A DNA stretch of 64,000 bases from Nocardiopsis quinghaiensis (GTDB lineage Bacteria > Actinomycetota > Actinomycetes > Streptosporangiales > Streptosporangiaceae). Shown here in pieces: positions 34,374 to 42,033 of this stretch. Position numbers and translations under genes: made by a program. The notes beneath the pieces are model-generated. The model had not been told where the DNA came from, searched no databases, and saw nothing but the letters and a program-made list of their open reading frames with translations. Every line of letters starts with the position of its first letter. The first letter of the stretch is position 1. Location: positions 1 through 64,000 of the forward strand of contig NZ_VWVU01000023.1 of NCBI RefSeq assembly GCF_008638365.1, read 5' to 3'.

Positions 34374-36031
34374 GAAGTGCTCCTGTACAGGTGTCCGGAG
34401 TCGAGGCTGAGCACGTCGGGAACCGCGGTGAGGGTCTCGGAGCGGTGGCTGATCATGAGGACGACGCGGTCGCGGGCGACACGGTGCAGAGTTCGGATGA
34501 CGTCCGCGGAGCGGTCGGCGTCCAACGCGCTCGTCGGCTCGTCCACCAGCAGGACCGGGCGCCGTGCCAGCAGCGCGCGGGCCAGTGCGAGGCGTTGGCG
34601 CTGCCCGCCCGACAGGCTGGTGCCGGCTTCGGTGACCTCGGTGTCGAAGCCGCGCGGGAAGCACCGGATCTCGTCGAGGATCCCCGCGTCGCCGCAGGCC
34701 TCGACGAGATCCGCCTCCGCGGCGGCCCCGGTGACCGCGAGATTGTCGCGGATGGTCCCGGTGAAGAGCACCGGCCGCTGGGAGACCACGGCGACGTCGG
34801 AGGTGCGGAGCGGCCGCCCGTCGAGGTCGATGCTTCCGGTGCGCGGAGTGAGGAAACCGAGGAGTAGGTCGAAGAGGGTGGACTTCCCGGCCCCGGAGGC
34901 TCCGACGATCGCGGTGAGGGAGCCCCGCCGGGCCGTCAGGTCGAGGTCGTGGACGACGTCGCCGGGCGCGCCGGGGTAGCGGAAACTCAGACCGGTCACC
35001 CGCAGCGCGTCCGCCGGCCGGCCCTCGGCCGTCCGGCCGTCCCCGGGGGCGGCCGCGGTGTGTTCGGGGGAGACGCTCCGCTCGGTGAGGGCTCCGAGCC
35101 GCTGGAGGCCGGGGACCGCGGTGAGGCCGAGGAATCCGGCGTGCCAGTGCCGTGAGAGGTCCCGGACGGGACGGAACGCCTCGGAGGAGAGCAGGAGGAT
35201 CAGGTAGACCTCCAGGGCGGGGGCCTGCCCGGTGACCGCGTGGGCGATGGCGACGGCAGCGGCGGCGACCGCTCCCCCCTGGACGGCCGCGTCGGTGACG
35301 GACGTCTCGCCCAGGGAGACGCGCATCACGCGTTCGGTGGCCCGGCGCAGCGCCTCCGAGCGGTGGTCCAGCCGCTCGCGGGTACCGGACACATCGCCGA
35401 GCGTGCGCAGGGTGGCCATGCCGCGCAGGGATTCGAGCAGGTCGGCGCTGAGCGCCTCGTAGCTGTCCCAGTGGTCGAGTCCGCGCCGGGCCATCACCCG
35501 TTTCCACGCCATGGGCCCCACCAGCGCGAACACGACCCCGGCGGCGACGCACAGTCCCGCCCACGGTGAGAGGACGAGCAGGGCGATCACGACGATCGGG
35601 CAGGTGAGGAGTAGTTGCACGATCGCGGGAACGTACTTGGAGACGTAGGCGTCGATGCCGTCGACACCGTCACCGAGGCTGGCACGCATCGAGCCGTCCC
35701 GGGCCGCCGTGTCGTGCAGCCGCTCGGGCACGAGCGCGGCCCCCATCGCGCGGCGGCGGACCGCCTGTCTGACCCGGCCGCCCAGACGCGCGGCGGCCGA
35801 CGCCTGGGCCAGGGAGAGCAGCAGGCGCAGCAGCGCGATCCCGAGGATCAGCGACAGCGCGAGGAGTACGTCCTGGGCCTGGCCGCGCAGCACCGCCGAC
35901 ATCGACCAGGCGACCGCCACGGCCTGTCCGACGTGGGTGAGGAAGACGAGGACCAGCAGGGCGACGCTCCGTGCCAGAGCCGCCGGGAACCGGGCCGCCT
36001 CCCGCCACAGCAGGGGGACGATCATCATGCG
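34370..36031 (-). CDS. ABC transporter half with fused ATPase (CydD-like), RiPP exporter
   Basis: This 553-aa protein has a membrane domain from SVALLVLVFLTHVGQAVAV to about residue 290, then an ATPase with Walker A VGASGAGKSTLFDLLLGF, signature LSGGQRQRLALARA, Walker B PVLLVDEPTSALD and LMISHRSE. ATG 36031 has AAGGAG 10 nt upstream and overlaps the dehydrogenase stop (ATGATGA). With the next gene it should form a heterodimeric exporter. Confidence 0.85.
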   Translation of the reverse strand, partial: RMMIVPLLWREAARFPAALARSVALLVLVFLTHVGQAVAVAWSMSAVLRGQAQDVLLALSLILGIALLRLLLSLAQASAAARLGGRVRQAVRRRAMGAALVPERLHDTAARDGSMRASLGDGVDGIDAYVSKYVPAIVQLLLTCPIVVIALLVLSPWAGLCVAAGVVFALVGPMAWKRVMARRGLDHWDSYEALSADLLESLRGMATLRTLGDVSGTRERLDHRSEALRRATERVMRVSLGETSVTDAAVQGGAVAAAAVAIAHAVTGQAPALEVYLILLLSSEAFRPVRDLSRHWHAGFLGLTAVPGLQRLGALTERSVSPEHTAAAPGDGRTAEGRPADALRVTGLSFRYPGAPGDVVHDLDLTARRGSLTAIVGASGAGKSTLFDLLLGFLTPRTGSIDLDGRPLRTSDVAVVSQRPVLFTGTIRDNLAVTGAAAEADLVEACGDAGILDEIRCFPRGFDTEVTEAGTSLSGGQRQRLALARALLARRPVLLVDEPTSALDADRSADVIRTLHRVARDRVVLMISHRSETLTAVPDVLSLDSGHLYRSTS

Positions 36032-37119
36032 GCTGACTCCTTGTCGAGGTCGTGTTCGCCGGGGAGCATCGCCAGGGCGTGGACGGTCCAGCGGCCGCCC
36101 GAAGCGACGAACCCCGATATCGGACGGCAGCGCCACCGCCGGGACAGGGCGCCCGCGTAGCACAGGTCGGCCGCGGCCCGGTGGGCCCGCCACAGAGTCT
36201 CGGTGAACTCGGCGGCGGGCGTGTCCACCGCGACGGACCACGTCTCCAACCGGTGGGCACCGAGGACCCAGGCCTGCCCGGAGGCCTTCGCGACGTCAAC
36301 GGCCCACGGATCGCGGGCGCGCGCCGCGGCCTCGAACTCGCCGGTCGCCGGGGAACGCCTCGCGGCCAGGGCGTCCCTGCGCCCAGGCACGACCGACCAG
36401 GAGCCGGGCAGCTCGATCGCGGCCAGCGGGATCTCCGGCGCGAGTCCGCGCGCGAGCCACCGGCCGTGCTCAGCCGCGCGCGGGACGCCGAGCAGCCCGC
36501 GCAGCCACGATCCGGGGCCCAGCCGTACTGTGTCGGGGGCCGGAGCGCACAGGAACTCCACCGCGGCCAGGGCGTAGGCGGTGTCCGCGATCCACAGCGG
36601 CCAGGCCCGGTGACGGTACCGGCCGAAGCTGCGACCGGGTTGCACGCTCAGGACCAGGTGGGTCCCCGTCACGTCGGCGCCCGTACCGGGGACGTGCCAG
36701 CCCGCCTCCCGTTCGCGGGTCTCGTCGCGTCGACGGAGGGTGCCGTCCTCCAGGTCGAAGGCGTACCGCCCCGCGTCCAGGGGGCCGTCCGCACCGACCA
36801 CCAGGTGGGTGTGCACGGGGTAGGTCGCTCCCGCGGAGGGCACCGGACGCCTGCGGACACGGGTCACCGTCCCGTCGGCCAGGCGGTGGTGTCCCGCGCC
36901 GTGCCACAGGCCGTCGAGCAGGGCGCGTTCGCGGGCCGGTACCGTCACCGGGTCGGCTCCGGCCCGGCGCCAGGGGTTGGCGCGCGGTCCGGGCGGGCGG
37001 GGCGGGCCTGGTACCTCGGCCGAGAAGGCGCGCGCGAGTGCGGGCGGCAGGCGCGAAGGATCCGCCGCACCGCGCCTCGCGCCGTACGGCGAGGAGGGTG
37101 ATGGGAAGGGAAGGGGCAT
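36025..37119 (-). CDS. SagB-type nitroreductase-family dehydrogenase
   Basis: This 364-aa protein has a start, MPLPFPSPSSP, 10 nt after the YcaO stop. The flavin-binding region reads RRPVPSAGATYPVHTHLVVG, matching RPSPSAGALYP of SagB/McbC-type azoline dehydrogenases; later WIADTAYALAAVEFLCA follows the family. In azole peptides these FMN enzymes oxidise azolines to azoles. The C-terminal half is less conserved. Position between YcaO and exporter genes supports a role in RiPP maturation. Confidence 0.75.
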   Translation of the reverse strand: MPLPFPSPSSPYGARRGAADPSRLPPALARAFSAEVPGPPRPPGPRANPWRRAGADPVTVPARERALLDGLWHGAGHHRLADGTVTRVRRRPVPSAGATYPVHTHLVVGADGPLDAGRYAFDLEDGTLRRRDETREREAGWHVPGTGADVTGTHLVLSVQPGRSFGRYRHRAWPLWIADTAYALAAVEFLCAPAPDTVRLGPGSWLRGLLGVPRAAEHGRWLARGLAPEIPLAAIELPGSWSVVPGRRDALAARRSPATGEFEAAARARDPWAVDVAKASGQAWVLGAHRLETWSVAVDTPAAEFTETLWRAHRAAADLCYAGALSRRWRCRPISGFVASGGRWTVHALAMLPGEHDLDKESAA

Positions 37120-37129
37120 GGGCGCGGCC

Positions 37130-38560
37130 TCACATGTGCGGGGGCGGGGTGAGGGTGAGGTCCGTAGGGCTCCCGTTCCAGGAGGTGCGCCACCCTCGTT
37201 CGAGGGCCGCGTGCTCGAAGCGGGGCATGCCGAGGTAGGCGAAAGCCGCGGGAGCGTTCGGGACGAGCCCCGTGACGAAGCTCCGCACCACCCGCAGCGA
37301 GGTGCGACGGACATCGCTCGTCGTCAGGTCGCGGGTGAGGACGCGGTGTCCGCGAGCGGCCAGCCGCTGGTGGACCTCGTCCATCGACACGGCCGCGACC
37401 TCGGTGACCGGCCGGACCCCCAGGGCTGGTGCCGTGAAGCGCCGGGCCTGGCCGTGGATCCGGGGGTCGAGCCAGACCTGGACGTGCGCGCCCAGGTCGA
37501 TGACGTGCTCGCACTGGGCGCCGGCGGCGTCGAGGTAGGCGGCGTCGGCGCGGAAGTCGAGGTAGAGGCCGCGGGCCATCAACCCCTGTTCGACGGCACG
37601 GAAGACCCACCCGTCGGCGTCGGTGCAGCCCTGGGTGTAGACCCATGTGTGGACGGCTTCGAGGACGGCCTTGCGGGCGGCCCTCACGGGATCGAGCGCG
37701 GCGGAGAACCCCGCGGCGTACAGGCCGCGTTCCCTGTCGTGCACGAGTGCGGCCACGGCGGGGGCGAACTCCGAGGGCATGACCGCCAGGGACACGTCCA
37801 GGGAGCTGCCGCGCAGGTCGTCGGCCAGTCCGGGAACGCTGGCGGGGTCGATCCCGAAGGTGGGTCCGTCCAGGTGCCACCACAGTTCGAGGGCGTCGCG
37901 TTCGATGATCTCCAGGACCCCTCGGTCCCTGGCGTCCTCGGCCCCCTGTCCGGTGGCGATCCCGGCGTAGTTCAGGTGGTGCACACGCGGCAGGTGGCGA
38001 AAGCGCGACTGCCGCCAGTTGAGGTAGACCAGTGAGGCGGGCATCCAGACCTCGGCGCCGCCGTGCTCCTCGCAGCGCGCCCAGAGGGTGGGGGTGTCCT
38101 CGGTGAGGGGCTGGTAGGGGAACCCGGCTCGGGTGTACTGCCACGGAGCGAACAGGGGCAGGTCGTCCAGGTCGACCGGGCGGCGGCCCGCGGCCAGCAG
38201 TTCCGCACGGGATCCGATGCGCAGTTCGTCGTGGGGAAGGTCGGCGGGAAGCCAGTTCCCGCAGTAGCGCTCGATCCCCTCGGCGATCGCGGCGATCCTG
38301 GCCTGCTCGACGTCGTCGAACGACGTGCCCAACGAGACGCGGTCGGCCGGCCACTCGCCGAGCTGCCGGGCATCGGCGACGGCCGCGGTCAGCCCCATGT
38401 AGGAGGTGGGAGCGCCGGCGGGGTGCGTCACGGCCCGCACGGAGCGGATGATTCCGCATTCGGGGTCGACCAGCGCGTCCACGGGCAGGGGGCGGTCGGC
38501 CCGGGCCGTGGCGGTCCCGGCGGTCCCCAGGCGGGGCCGCCCGGTTGTGGTGAGGGTCAA
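37130..38560 (-). CDS. YcaO cyclodehydratase
   Basis: The protein is 476 aa. TTG 38560 overlaps the hydrolase stop (TTGA), with AAAGGA 8 nt upstream; the longer upstream frame is not coding. YcaO ATP-site motifs are present: SFDDVEQARIAAIAEGIERY (residues 80-99) and GVLEIIERDALELWW near 205, as well as SAALDPVRAARKAVLEAVH. The C-terminus is Pro-rich (LTPPPHM), like the PxPxP end that shapes the active site of azoline-forming YcaOs. It should use ATP to cyclise Ser side chains onto the peptide backbone. It is stand-alone, not fused to the E1-like partner, which is two genes upstream. Confidence 0.9.
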   Translation of the reverse strand: MTLTTTGRPRLGTAGTATARADRPLPVDALVDPECGIIRSVRAVTHPAGAPTSYMGLTAAVADARQLGEWPADRVSLGTSFDDVEQARIAAIAEGIERYCGNWLPADLPHDELRIGSRAELLAAGRRPVDLDDLPLFAPWQYTRAGFPYQPLTEDTPTLWARCEEHGGAEVWMPASLVYLNWRQSRFRHLPRVHHLNYAGIATGQGAEDARDRGVLEIIERDALELWWHLDGPTFGIDPASVPGLADDLRGSSLDVSLAVMPSEFAPAVAALVHDRERGLYAAGFSAALDPVRAARKAVLEAVHTWVYTQGCTDADGWVFRAVEQGLMARGLYLDFRADAAYLDAAGAQCEHVIDLGAHVQVWLDPRIHGQARRFTAPALGVRPVTEVAAVSMDEVHQRLAARGHRVLTRDLTTSDVRRTSLRVVRSFVTGLVPNAPAAFAYLGMPRFEHAALERGWRTSWNGSPTDLTLTPPPHM

Positions 38561-39555
38561 GGTGAGGTCCTTTCGTGGCGCCAGGCCTCTGACGCGGGAT
38601 CGAGGGTCGACCGGGTGCGGGGCATGGACGCGGCCGTGAGGATCCCGGTCCACTCCGCCGGGGAGCCGGGCAGTCCTTGGGCCGCCAGCCACGGCTCGAT
38701 GATGTGGGTCAGTCCGCCCGCGGCCGAGATACGGGCCCGCAGGGCCTGGTCGGAGACACCGCCGACCAACCGGTGCCCCCAGGGGCCGCTGGCGAAGTGG
38801 CTCGGGGCTCTCCACTCGCGCGCGAGTCGCCGGGCGTCGTCGTGGAAGAAGTCGTCATCGCCGCTGACCACCAGCAGCGGCACGTCGACGCGGCCGTAGC
38901 GTGATGCCGGGTCCACACGATCCGCGCTCCACAGCCTCCGCCAGCCGGCCAACGCCGATGGCGACCAGCCCCAGTTCTCGGCGGCCCCGACCACGCCCCG
39001 CCTCCGCGCCTGCGCGACGCGTCGGTCGAGCTCTGCCGCGGACAGCGGGGGTCGGGAGCGCCGGTGGCGTCCGTGTTCGTGCCACCATCCGATCCGGTGC
39101 AGGATCTGCGGGGAGCCCCCGGGGGTCCACGCGGTCTCGGCCAGCCCGAGTGCGGGGACGAGGGCGATGATCGCCGCGACCGGGCACGCGCCGTCGCGCG
39201 TCACGGCCCGAGCCGCTTCGAGCGCGGTGTGAGCTGCGTACGAGGCACCGAAGAGAACCAGCGGCAGCCCTTCGTACTCGTCGAGCAGGTGTGCGAGCAC
39301 CTGGCCGCCGTCGTCCTCCTCGTGCGCGTAGGGGGACCAGGCCCCCGCTGACCCGTACCGTCCGCGCACGTCCTGGACGAGGCAGTGGTAGCCGCGGGCG
39401 TTCCATGAGCGTGCCGTCGTCATGTGCCGGCCGGCGCCGTAGGGGGTACGGATCACCACGACGCCTTCCGGGTTCGCGCATTCCCACATCCGCCCGCGCA
39501 GGACCGTGCCGTCGCGGCCCCGGCACAGGTGTGCGCGTCCGAGCTCCACCGTCAT
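38557..39555 (-). CDS. CocE/NonD-type alpha/beta hydrolase (S15 peptidase-like)
   Basis: This 332-aa protein has RTPYGAGRHMT and QDVRGRYGSAGAWSPYAHEE, signature blocks of CocE/NonD and Xaa-Pro dipeptidyl-peptidase S15. The nucleophile elbow is FGASYAAHTA (Ser), the acid is in SGDDDFFHDD and the base in PWGHRLVGG, so the triad is complete. ATG 39555 overlaps the E1-like stop (ATGA). In the operon it may cut the precursor repeats, hydrolyse an ester, or act on the leader. It has no signal peptide, so it is cytoplasmic. Confidence 0.8.
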   Translation of the reverse strand: MTVELGRAHLCRGRDGTVLRGRMWECANPEGVVVIRTPYGAGRHMTTARSWNARGYHCLVQDVRGRYGSAGAWSPYAHEEDDGGQVLAHLLDEYEGLPLVLFGASYAAHTALEAARAVTRDGACPVAAIIALVPALGLAETAWTPGGSPQILHRIGWWHEHGRHRRSRPPLSAAELDRRVAQARRRGVVGAAENWGWSPSALAGWRRLWSADRVDPASRYGRVDVPLLVVSGDDDFFHDDARRLAREWRAPSHFASGPWGHRLVGGVSDQALRARISAAGGLTHIIEPWLAAQGLPGSPAEWTGILTAASMPRTRSTLDPASEAWRHERTSP

Positions 39556-40442
39556 ACCCGCCGACACGCCCCTCGGTCGATGGAGGACGGCGGGTCGTAG
39601 GCCAGGACCGGGTGCTCGCTGATCGTGCCGGTGGCGGGGACCAGTTTCCACAGCGTGGTGCGGTGGCCCCCCAACGCGTCCGACCCCTGGGCCCAGGCGA
39701 GGGCCAGGGTGAGGAGCCGGCTCGTCATCAGCATGTGTGCGGCGGCCGAGGCGGGCGCGGCGGCCACGGCCGCGCGCCGCCAGGTGTCGAGTTCCCGGGG
39801 AACGAAGCTCGCCGCCAGGCGTCGCCGGTACACCTGTTCGGCTCCGGGGTCGTCCCCGTTGAGGCAGATCGGATCGACGAAGCAGTTCTCACCCTCGCGG
39901 TAGGCGCGCAGCCAGGCGACCCCCTGGCTCGGCAGCGTGTCGAGCCGATCCCATCCGACGCGCTCCACGGGGGAGTCCGCGTACGCGACCACCAGTCCCC
40001 ATGGCCAGGCGCCCTCCCCTCGGGGACCGGCCGTGCCGCCGCCCCGGCGATCGTCGTCGGCCGCTCCGTCCATCAAGGCGAGCAGGGACCCGCCGTCGGT
40101 GTGGCGGGTGACGGCCGCGCCCCAACCGGTCAGGGCGTCAGCCACCGCGTCGATGAGCGGGCCCCTGCCGACCAGGGCGACCTCGCGCCGCGGACCCGGC
40201 CAACGGCGCTGTGCGTCCTCCTCCTCGAACGCGGACATCCTCGCCCGAAGCGTCTCGGCGTACGCGGAGGCCTCCGGGTCACCGTGCGAAGCGCCGCCCA
40301 GGACGTCCGGGAGACCGGGCGGCGGGGACACGAGGCGGAGGAAGCGCCCTGAGGAGGTGCGTACGGCACCGGTACCCCCGCTGTCGACGATGACGTGCGC
40401 GCCGGTCCCCGGCACGCGGGCGATGGATGGTTCTGGGAGCAA
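39552..40442 (-). CDS. Probable E1-like/leader-binding partner of YcaO (TOMM type)
   Basis: This 296-aa protein has a TTG start at 40442 with GAGAGG 8 nt upstream. It resembles ocin-ThiF-like proteins: an N-terminal beta-rich part (AHVIVDSGGTGAVRTSSGRF) that fits the RiPP-recognition fold, then a degenerate Rossmann segment EVALVGRGPLIDAVADAL and, later, GENCFVDPICLNGDDPGAEQ in the place of the acceptor region. No CxxC zinc site is seen. It probably presents the precursor leader to YcaO. Similarity is weak, and the call rests on position and these motifs. Confidence 0.55.
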   Translation of the reverse strand: MLPEPSIARVPGTGAHVIVDSGGTGAVRTSSGRFLRLVSPPPGLPDVLGGASHGDPEASAYAETLRARMSAFEEEDAQRRWPGPRREVALVGRGPLIDAVADALTGWGAAVTRHTDGGSLLALMDGAADDDRRGGGTAGPRGEGAWPWGLVVAYADSPVERVGWDRLDTLPSQGVAWLRAYREGENCFVDPICLNGDDPGAEQVYRRRLAASFVPRELDTWRRAAVAAAPASAAAHMLMTSRLLTLALAWAQGSDALGGHRTTLWKLVPATGTISEHPVLAYDPPSSIDRGACRRV

Positions 40443-40460
40443 GGCCGACCTCTCAAACGG

Positions 40461-40493
40461 CCCGGTCGGGCAGCGCGGGGCCGCCCGACCGGG
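40461..40493 (-). terminator. Attenuating hairpin between precursor and modification genes
   Basis: A perfect 11-bp stem CCCGGTCGGGC with its complement and an 11-nt loop lies 33 nt after the precursor stop and 18 nt before the next start. It likely lets most transcripts stop after the precursor gene. Confidence 0.7.
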
Positions 40494-40526
40494 TGGTTCT
40501 CACTGACTACGTCCCGGGGACGAGGG

Positions 40527-40709
40527 CTAGTCGAAGGGGTTCTCGACGAGCGCGTTGGAGTGCGAGGCCGACAGGTGCGCGAGCTGCTCGGGCTCCTCGA
40601 TCTCGGCCACGACGTCGAAGGGGTTCTCGACGAGCGCGTTGGAGTGCGAGGCCGACAGGTGTGCCAGCTGCTCGGGCTCCTCGATCTCAGCGACGATCTG
40701 GTTGTCCAT
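40527..40709 (-). CDS. RiPP precursor peptide made of two near-identical 28-aa repeats
   Basis: This 60-aa peptide has its ATG at 40709 behind AAAGGGAAA; a TTG 18 nt upstream is unlikely. After MDNQ the peptide is two copies of one unit: an acidic part VAEIEEPEQL and then AHLSASHSNALVENPFD. There are no Cys or Thr in the repeats, so Ser residues in the LSASHSN segment are the only obvious targets for YcaO, with two His beside them. Each unit may hold its own recognition sequence and core, so one precursor would give two products. It is the first gene of the operon with E1-like, hydrolase, YcaO, dehydrogenase and exporter genes. I know no described family with this sequence. Confidence 0.88.
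   Translation of the reverse strand: MDNQIVAEIEEPEQLAHLSASHSNALVENPFDVVAEIEEPEQLAHLSASHSNALVENPFD
40530..40697 (-). repeat. Tandem 84-bp repeat in the precursor gene
   Basis: Units 40530-40613 and 40614-40697 differ at only five bases. Four changes are silent, and the fifth swaps Val for Ile at the first residue of the unit. Silent-only drift indicates selection to keep both copies the same. Confidence 0.95.
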
Positions 40710-40733
40710 GAAGGATTTCCCTTTCAAGCCACG

Positions 40734-40760
40734 ACGTATCGGTCATCTATGCCGATACGT
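40734..40760 (-). promoter_or_regulatory. Perfect 9-bp inverted repeat in the precursor 5' leader
   Basis: ACGTATCGG, 9 bases and CCGATACGT lie between the predicted transcript start (near 40779) and the precursor ATG. It can form an RNA stem-loop in the leader or be a second protein-binding site. Confidence 0.65.
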
Positions 40761-40785
40761 GTTCGTCGGGGGACGAACGACGGTC

Positions 40786-40821
40786 ACTGTACTTGAAAAC
40801 GATTACCGTTTCCAATACCTT
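40786..40821. promoter_or_regulatory. Divergent promoter pair sharing one operator
   Basis: Plus strand: -35 TTGAAA (40793-40798), 17 bp, -10 TACCTT (40816-40821), start near the ATG at 40828. Minus strand: -35 TTGGAA (40815-40810), 18 bp, -10 TACAGT (40791-40786), start near 40779. Both -35 boxes are the ends of an inverted repeat TTGAAAACG - 5 - CGTTTCCAA. The TGAAAACGATT part resembles actinobacterial Zur/Fur-type boxes, from memory. One repressor could shut both operons. The symmetry may also come partly from the two -35 boxes. Confidence 0.65.
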
Positions 40822-40827
40822 TACTGC

Positions 40828-42030
40828 ATGAACTTCCAGAAGCTCCTCGTCGCCGACTACCGCGGGGGCCGCACGTACGCCGTCGCGGACGGCACGGTGA
40901 GACCGCTCGGCGACGCCGTCCTCGCCGAGCACGCCGGGTTCCTGACGCTGCCCCGCCGGGGGGAGGGGCAGGCCGAATGGGCCTTCGTCGACGACCGCTC
41001 CGGCGCGCTCGTGATCTCGGGGCCCCGCGGGGAACAGCGCCTCCCCGCCGCCATCCCCGGCGAGCACCTCGCCTGCGACGCCTCGGGCCGCTACGTGGTG
41101 GTGACGACCGGGCTGGGCGCGAACGCGGAGGCGTGGAGCGACGTCGTCACCCTTGTCGACCTCGAACGGAGCGAGTCGGTACGGTTCCGCTCCCGGGTCG
41201 GGGAGCCCGGGGCGATGATCGTCCCTGACCAGGCCGGCGGCGAACCGGTGGTCGTGCTGCGCCACAGGGAGCCCGGAGCCCTCGAGTCGTTCCCCCTCTC
41301 CCGGTGCCTCGACGCCGCCCCGCACGTGCCCCGGATCACCGGTGAGGTCGTCCACGAGGTCGCCGACGACGGACACGGCGACGTCGTCGACCAGCGCACC
41401 GGCATCGCGGCGACCGCGACCAGCAGGGGACTGGAGCGCTTCGTCGTCGACGGAGGTGTCCCGCGCATGCTCGGCGCCGTCGCCTGGCCCGTGCCCGGAC
41501 GCGCCTACTACCTGCGCCTGGACCCGGCCACCGGCCGTGCGGTGGGCGTGGTCCGAGGCGGGCCCGCGTCCCCAACGGCATGGACCGAGTGGACGAACCA
41601 CCTGGTCGACGTCGACCTGTCCACCGGCCGGACGCGCTGCCTGGGGCTGCCCCGGGGGCTGGCCTTCCGCTTCGCTCTCGGCGGCACACGGGCCGCCGTC
41701 GCCACGATCCATCCCGACGGAGACGAGCTCACCGTCATCGAGCGGGCCGAGCCGCTGATGCGCGCCTCGCACAAGATCCCGCTTCCCCCGATGTCGCGCC
41801 CGCCCGCCCCCGGACACCTGCCCTGGGACCCGGTCGGCGACTCACCCGCGCAGCGGCGCTCCGTGGCCGTCGACCCCACCGGCGCGACGGTCGCGGTGAC
41901 CCGAGGAGGCGACGGCCAGCTGCACCTGTTCCACGACGGCGGACTCGACACCGTCACCGTGCCCAGCCCGCTCGACGAGGGCGGGCACCTGTACTGGCAC
42001 GGCGGCGACATCGACACCATCGGCCGGTGA
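40828..42030 (+). CDS. Beta-propeller-like cytoplasmic protein, unknown function
   Basis: This 400-aa protein has no signal peptide. It is built of repeated short strands with Asp/Gly turns (GRYVVVTTGLGANAEAWSDV, GATVAVTRGGDGQLHLFHDG), which suggests a propeller like those covering S9 peptidases. No peptidase triad is seen. ATG 40828 lies 6 nt after the -10 box, so translation is probably leaderless. Its stop is 3 bp before the S9 peptidase start. It may help recognise or hold the peptide product. Confidence 0.7.
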   Translation: MNFQKLLVADYRGGRTYAVADGTVRPLGDAVLAEHAGFLTLPRRGEGQAEWAFVDDRSGALVISGPRGEQRLPAAIPGEHLACDASGRYVVVTTGLGANAEAWSDVVTLVDLERSESVRFRSRVGEPGAMIVPDQAGGEPVVVLRHREPGALESFPLSRCLDAAPHVPRITGEVVHEVADDGHGDVVDQRTGIAATATSRGLERFVVDGGVPRMLGAVAWPVPGRAYYLRLDPATGRAVGVVRGGPASPTAWTEWTNHLVDVDLSTGRTRCLGLPRGLAFRFALGGTRAAVATIHPDGDELTVIERAEPLMRASHKIPLPPMSRPPAPGHLPWDPVGDSPAQRRSVAVDPTGATVAVTRGGDGQLHLFHDGGLDTVTVPSPLDEGGHLYWHGGDIDTIGR

Positions 42031-42033
42031 GCG

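Noticed and set aside
34370..36031. Assignment of the two half-transporters as true CydDC
   Set aside because: No cytochrome bd genes are near, and both are translationally coupled to RiPP maturation genes, so export of the peptide is more likely.
40710..40727. Longer precursor beginning MKGKSF at a TTG
   Set aside because: The ATG at 40709 has a good ribosome site formed by those very bases, so the upstream codons are the Shine-Dalgarno region.
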